Source of the DNA: Priapulus caudatus
Taxonomy: Eukaryota > Priapulida > Priapulimorpha > Priapulimorphida > Priapulidae
DNA length: 64,000 nucleotides
Assembly: GCF_000485595.1 (NCBI RefSeq)
Contig: NW_014577095.1
Span: 140,438 to 204,437, forward strand
Direction: 5' to 3'
This document shows, one piece after another, positions 63,301 through 64,000 of this stretch. Each line of letters begins with the position of its first letter. Position 1 is the stretch's first letter. Under the pieces are notes generated by a model. That model saw only the letters and a program-made list of their open reading frames with translations. It was not told the DNA's origin and did not search any database. The translations under genes were made by a program, and so were the position numbers.

Positions 63301-63706
63301 TATATTAAATCAAAAATTTCATAGTCGTATAGTATTGCCAATACAAGTGCTCATCTTTGTTGGTTCCATACATCGACGCTACAAGGACTACATGATTGTA
63401 CGGGTGTATGTAATTCAAAAGGAAAGTGTTCTAAGACAGCTCAATTTAGCAAACGTCAGTACTTCCCACTGATGCAACTGTCATCAACGACAGATGCTCG
63501 CATGCTTCAGCCCTCGATTACTACTGTTTTTTGTCGATAACTTAACCTGTATGTACCAGACTGGCAGGCTGAGCTGAGGCATTCCTGTGTCCGACGATGA
63601 TGTATGCCATGAGAGAAGCAATGACGAAGAAGCAGATAAAACAGAGGAGTATCCAGCGCTTCTCCCCGCTTGTGCATAGCTTCCCTGGCCGCTGTGTCGA
63701 GTTACC
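52945..63706 (-). CDS. M13 zinc metallopeptidase (neprilysin/ECE family), 15 exons seen, 5' exon missing
   Basis: Exons in order: 63706-63557, 63087-62887, 61707-61579, 61270-61106, 60707-60522, 60162-60070, 57394-57267, 57057-56995, 56736-56577, 56147-55971, 55630-55527, 54991-54813, 54208-54072, 53781-53611, 53121-52945. All junctions are GT-AG and phases agree throughout. Together they give 739 residues; human neprilysin has 750. This is a type II membrane ectopeptidase: short cytoplasmic tail, signal anchor, then a large extracellular domain that cleaves peptides. Visible hallmarks are CLTPHC, VDPCVDFFEYACG, NAYY, GHEFTHGFD (zinc ligands and catalytic Glu), ENIADNGG (third ligand), HSPHKFRVIG, and the terminal Cys-x-x-Trp (KCLIW). 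The C-terminal part (PMNPSGKC) looks closer to endothelin-converting enzyme, while HGFD is neprilysin-like, so the subfamily is left open. An in-frame TAG just before 63706 shows that the start codon lies in a further exon, probably outside the window. Confidence 0.95.
53611..53781 (-). CDS. M13 peptidase exon with third zinc ligand (ENIADNGG)
   Basis: 57 codons in phase 0, bounded by CTGCAG and GTAACG. It encodes LTLAENIADNGGIKLAW, in which the Glu of E-x-x-x-D is the third zinc ligand, and MFFLSAAQ at the end. A degenerate ~25-bp minisatellite (AACACTGGCAATTAC) lies in the intron just upstream at 53800-53910. Confidence 0.95.
54813..54991 (-). CDS. M13 peptidase catalytic exon (HEFTH)
   Basis: Codes for the substrate-binding NAYY, a hydrophobic GGILSYPFYE segment and GMVAGHEFTHGFD. 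The two His of H-E-x-x-H bind zinc and the Glu activates water. The previous exon ends in GA, so splicing creates DKDEW, as in human neprilysin. The exon ends at a perfect GTAAGT donor in phase 1. Confidence 0.96.
57517..57828. mobile_element. TIR element (~310 bp) with internal telomere-like repeats
   Basis: The left end (GGGTCTATGTCCCCCGGGGT then ACTGCC) and the complement of the right end (GGGTCTATGCTCCGCCAGGG then GTACTGCC) form imperfect TIRs of about 50 bp. Similarity continues to TACGGTCCG. The interior holds a CCCTAATCCTAACCCTAACCC tract near 57690-57712. No target-site duplication is evident. It lies in the intron between peptidase exons 57267-57394 and 60070-60162. Confidence 0.7.
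58600..59206 (+). repeat. Dispersed repeat family, copy C (indel-rich)
   Basis: It follows copies A and B along its length, from GTTTAACCCCTCC to the terminal TCTGAACTATTGTCAGATGA hairpin. It carries many one-base insertions and is about 100 bp longer. It lies in a peptidase intron, so it does not affect coding. Confidence 0.8.
59216..59858. repeat. ~105-bp direct repeat pair
   Basis: 59216-59322 and 59752-59858 share CATGTAACTGTCTGTGATGG-type sequence and a later CACAAAAA(C/T)GGCCCTA block, diverged. Both lie in the same peptidase intron, next to dispersed repeat copy C. No gene is inferred. Confidence 0.65.
60309..60350. repeat. (GA)n microsatellite
   Basis: A GA repeat in a peptidase intron between exons 60070-60162 and 60522-60707. 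Confidence 0.95.
61798..62750. repeat. Degenerate minisatellites in a peptidase intron
   Basis: Three arrays sit in the intron between exons 61579-61707 and 62887-63087. A ~65-bp unit (CACTGTACTACCATTGGAGTGG type) spans about 61808-61965. Two copies of a ~130-bp AT-rich unit span 62123-62365. G-rich GGTGATTGTC-type repeats span 62570-62750. Confidence 0.6.
63557..63706 (-). CDS. M13 peptidase signal-anchor exon
   Basis: 50 codons in phase 0 at both ends. A basic cytoplasmic stretch (QRPGKLCTSGEKR) precedes a hydrophobic span, WILLCFICFFVIASLMAYII, followed by VGHRNASAQPAS with a potential N-glycosylation site. This is the type II signal anchor expected for the family. Confidence 0.93.
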
Positions 63707-64000
63707 CTAATGGGCCTGTGATGACAGACATCAATGCCATGTGAATCATGTGATACATATAAATATATACATGGTGCGAAATTTAACTTTTAACGAATCT
63801 TCAAAATAAGCACATGCGTTATGATTAATATCTTTATATTAATGGTAACTTCGGACTGCGGACTCAGCAATTAATGAGCAATTAATTTTGAACTTCAGAC
63901 TTTGTGTCGGACACCATCCATTTTGCTAGGCGGACTGCCCTCTTTTTTGAGGGGTAGGAGTCCCGCTGGACTCCCGTGTTCAAAAATATTTCTACCTTGA
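63707..64000. other. Intron upstream of the signal-anchor exon
   Basis: A CATTAG acceptor adjoins 63706. No ATG exon with a phase-0 donor was found up to the window edge, so the start codon is expected farther right. Confidence 0.5.

Overview
This is a window of animal nuclear DNA. Genes are split by GT-AG introns, intergenic DNA is AT-rich and crowded with microsatellites and short dispersed repeats, and TTAGGG-type interstitial repeats occur. A complete squalene synthase gene is present, a step that arthropods and nematodes are known to have lost. That argues for another invertebrate lineage (for example lophotrochozoan, priapulid or invertebrate deuterostome), but the sequence alone does not fix the species.

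Layout. 1-22.2 kb holds no convincing gene. It contains microsatellites, a 65-bp perfect palindrome with 9-bp flanking repeats (5.3 kb), a nested pair of inverted-repeat elements (9.7-10.5 kb) and an indel-ridden duplicated block (16.7-21.0 kb). 23.2-27.8 kb is one 4.55-kb coding exon for a repeat-rich, mostly disordered protein ending in a SAM domain (+). 27.9-33.4 kb is a 2.4-kb sequence present twice in direct orientation, followed by a 976-base assembly gap at 34.2-35.2 kb. 38.4-40.3 kb is a four-exon ATF4-like bZIP gene (+); just after its stop codon sits a displaced piece of the SAM-protein exon between direct repeats of local DNA. 41.7-43.7 kb carries two copies of a dispersed repeat with a tRNA-like sequence between them. 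45.3-46.7 kb is a two-exon squalene synthase gene (-) with SREBP-like and NRF-1-like sites upstream. 47.3-49.8 kb is tandem-repeat DNA. 52.9-63.7 kb is a neprilysin/endothelin-converting-enzyme (M13) gene (-), for which 15 exons encoding 739 residues were reconstructed with consistent splice phases; only the initiator exon is missing, presumably beyond the right edge.

The four genes do not form an obvious pathway: a probable scaffold protein, a stress-type transcription factor, a sterol enzyme and an ectopeptidase. No wholly new system is evident. The most interesting material is structural: the exon fragment copied into the bZIP locus, the nested element whose intact arm preserves the empty insertion site, telomere-like repeats carried inside inverted-repeat elements, and two different tandem peptide repeats in the SAM protein. 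Several duplications look like assembly artefacts (allelic copies or uncorrected long-read patches) and should be tested as such first.
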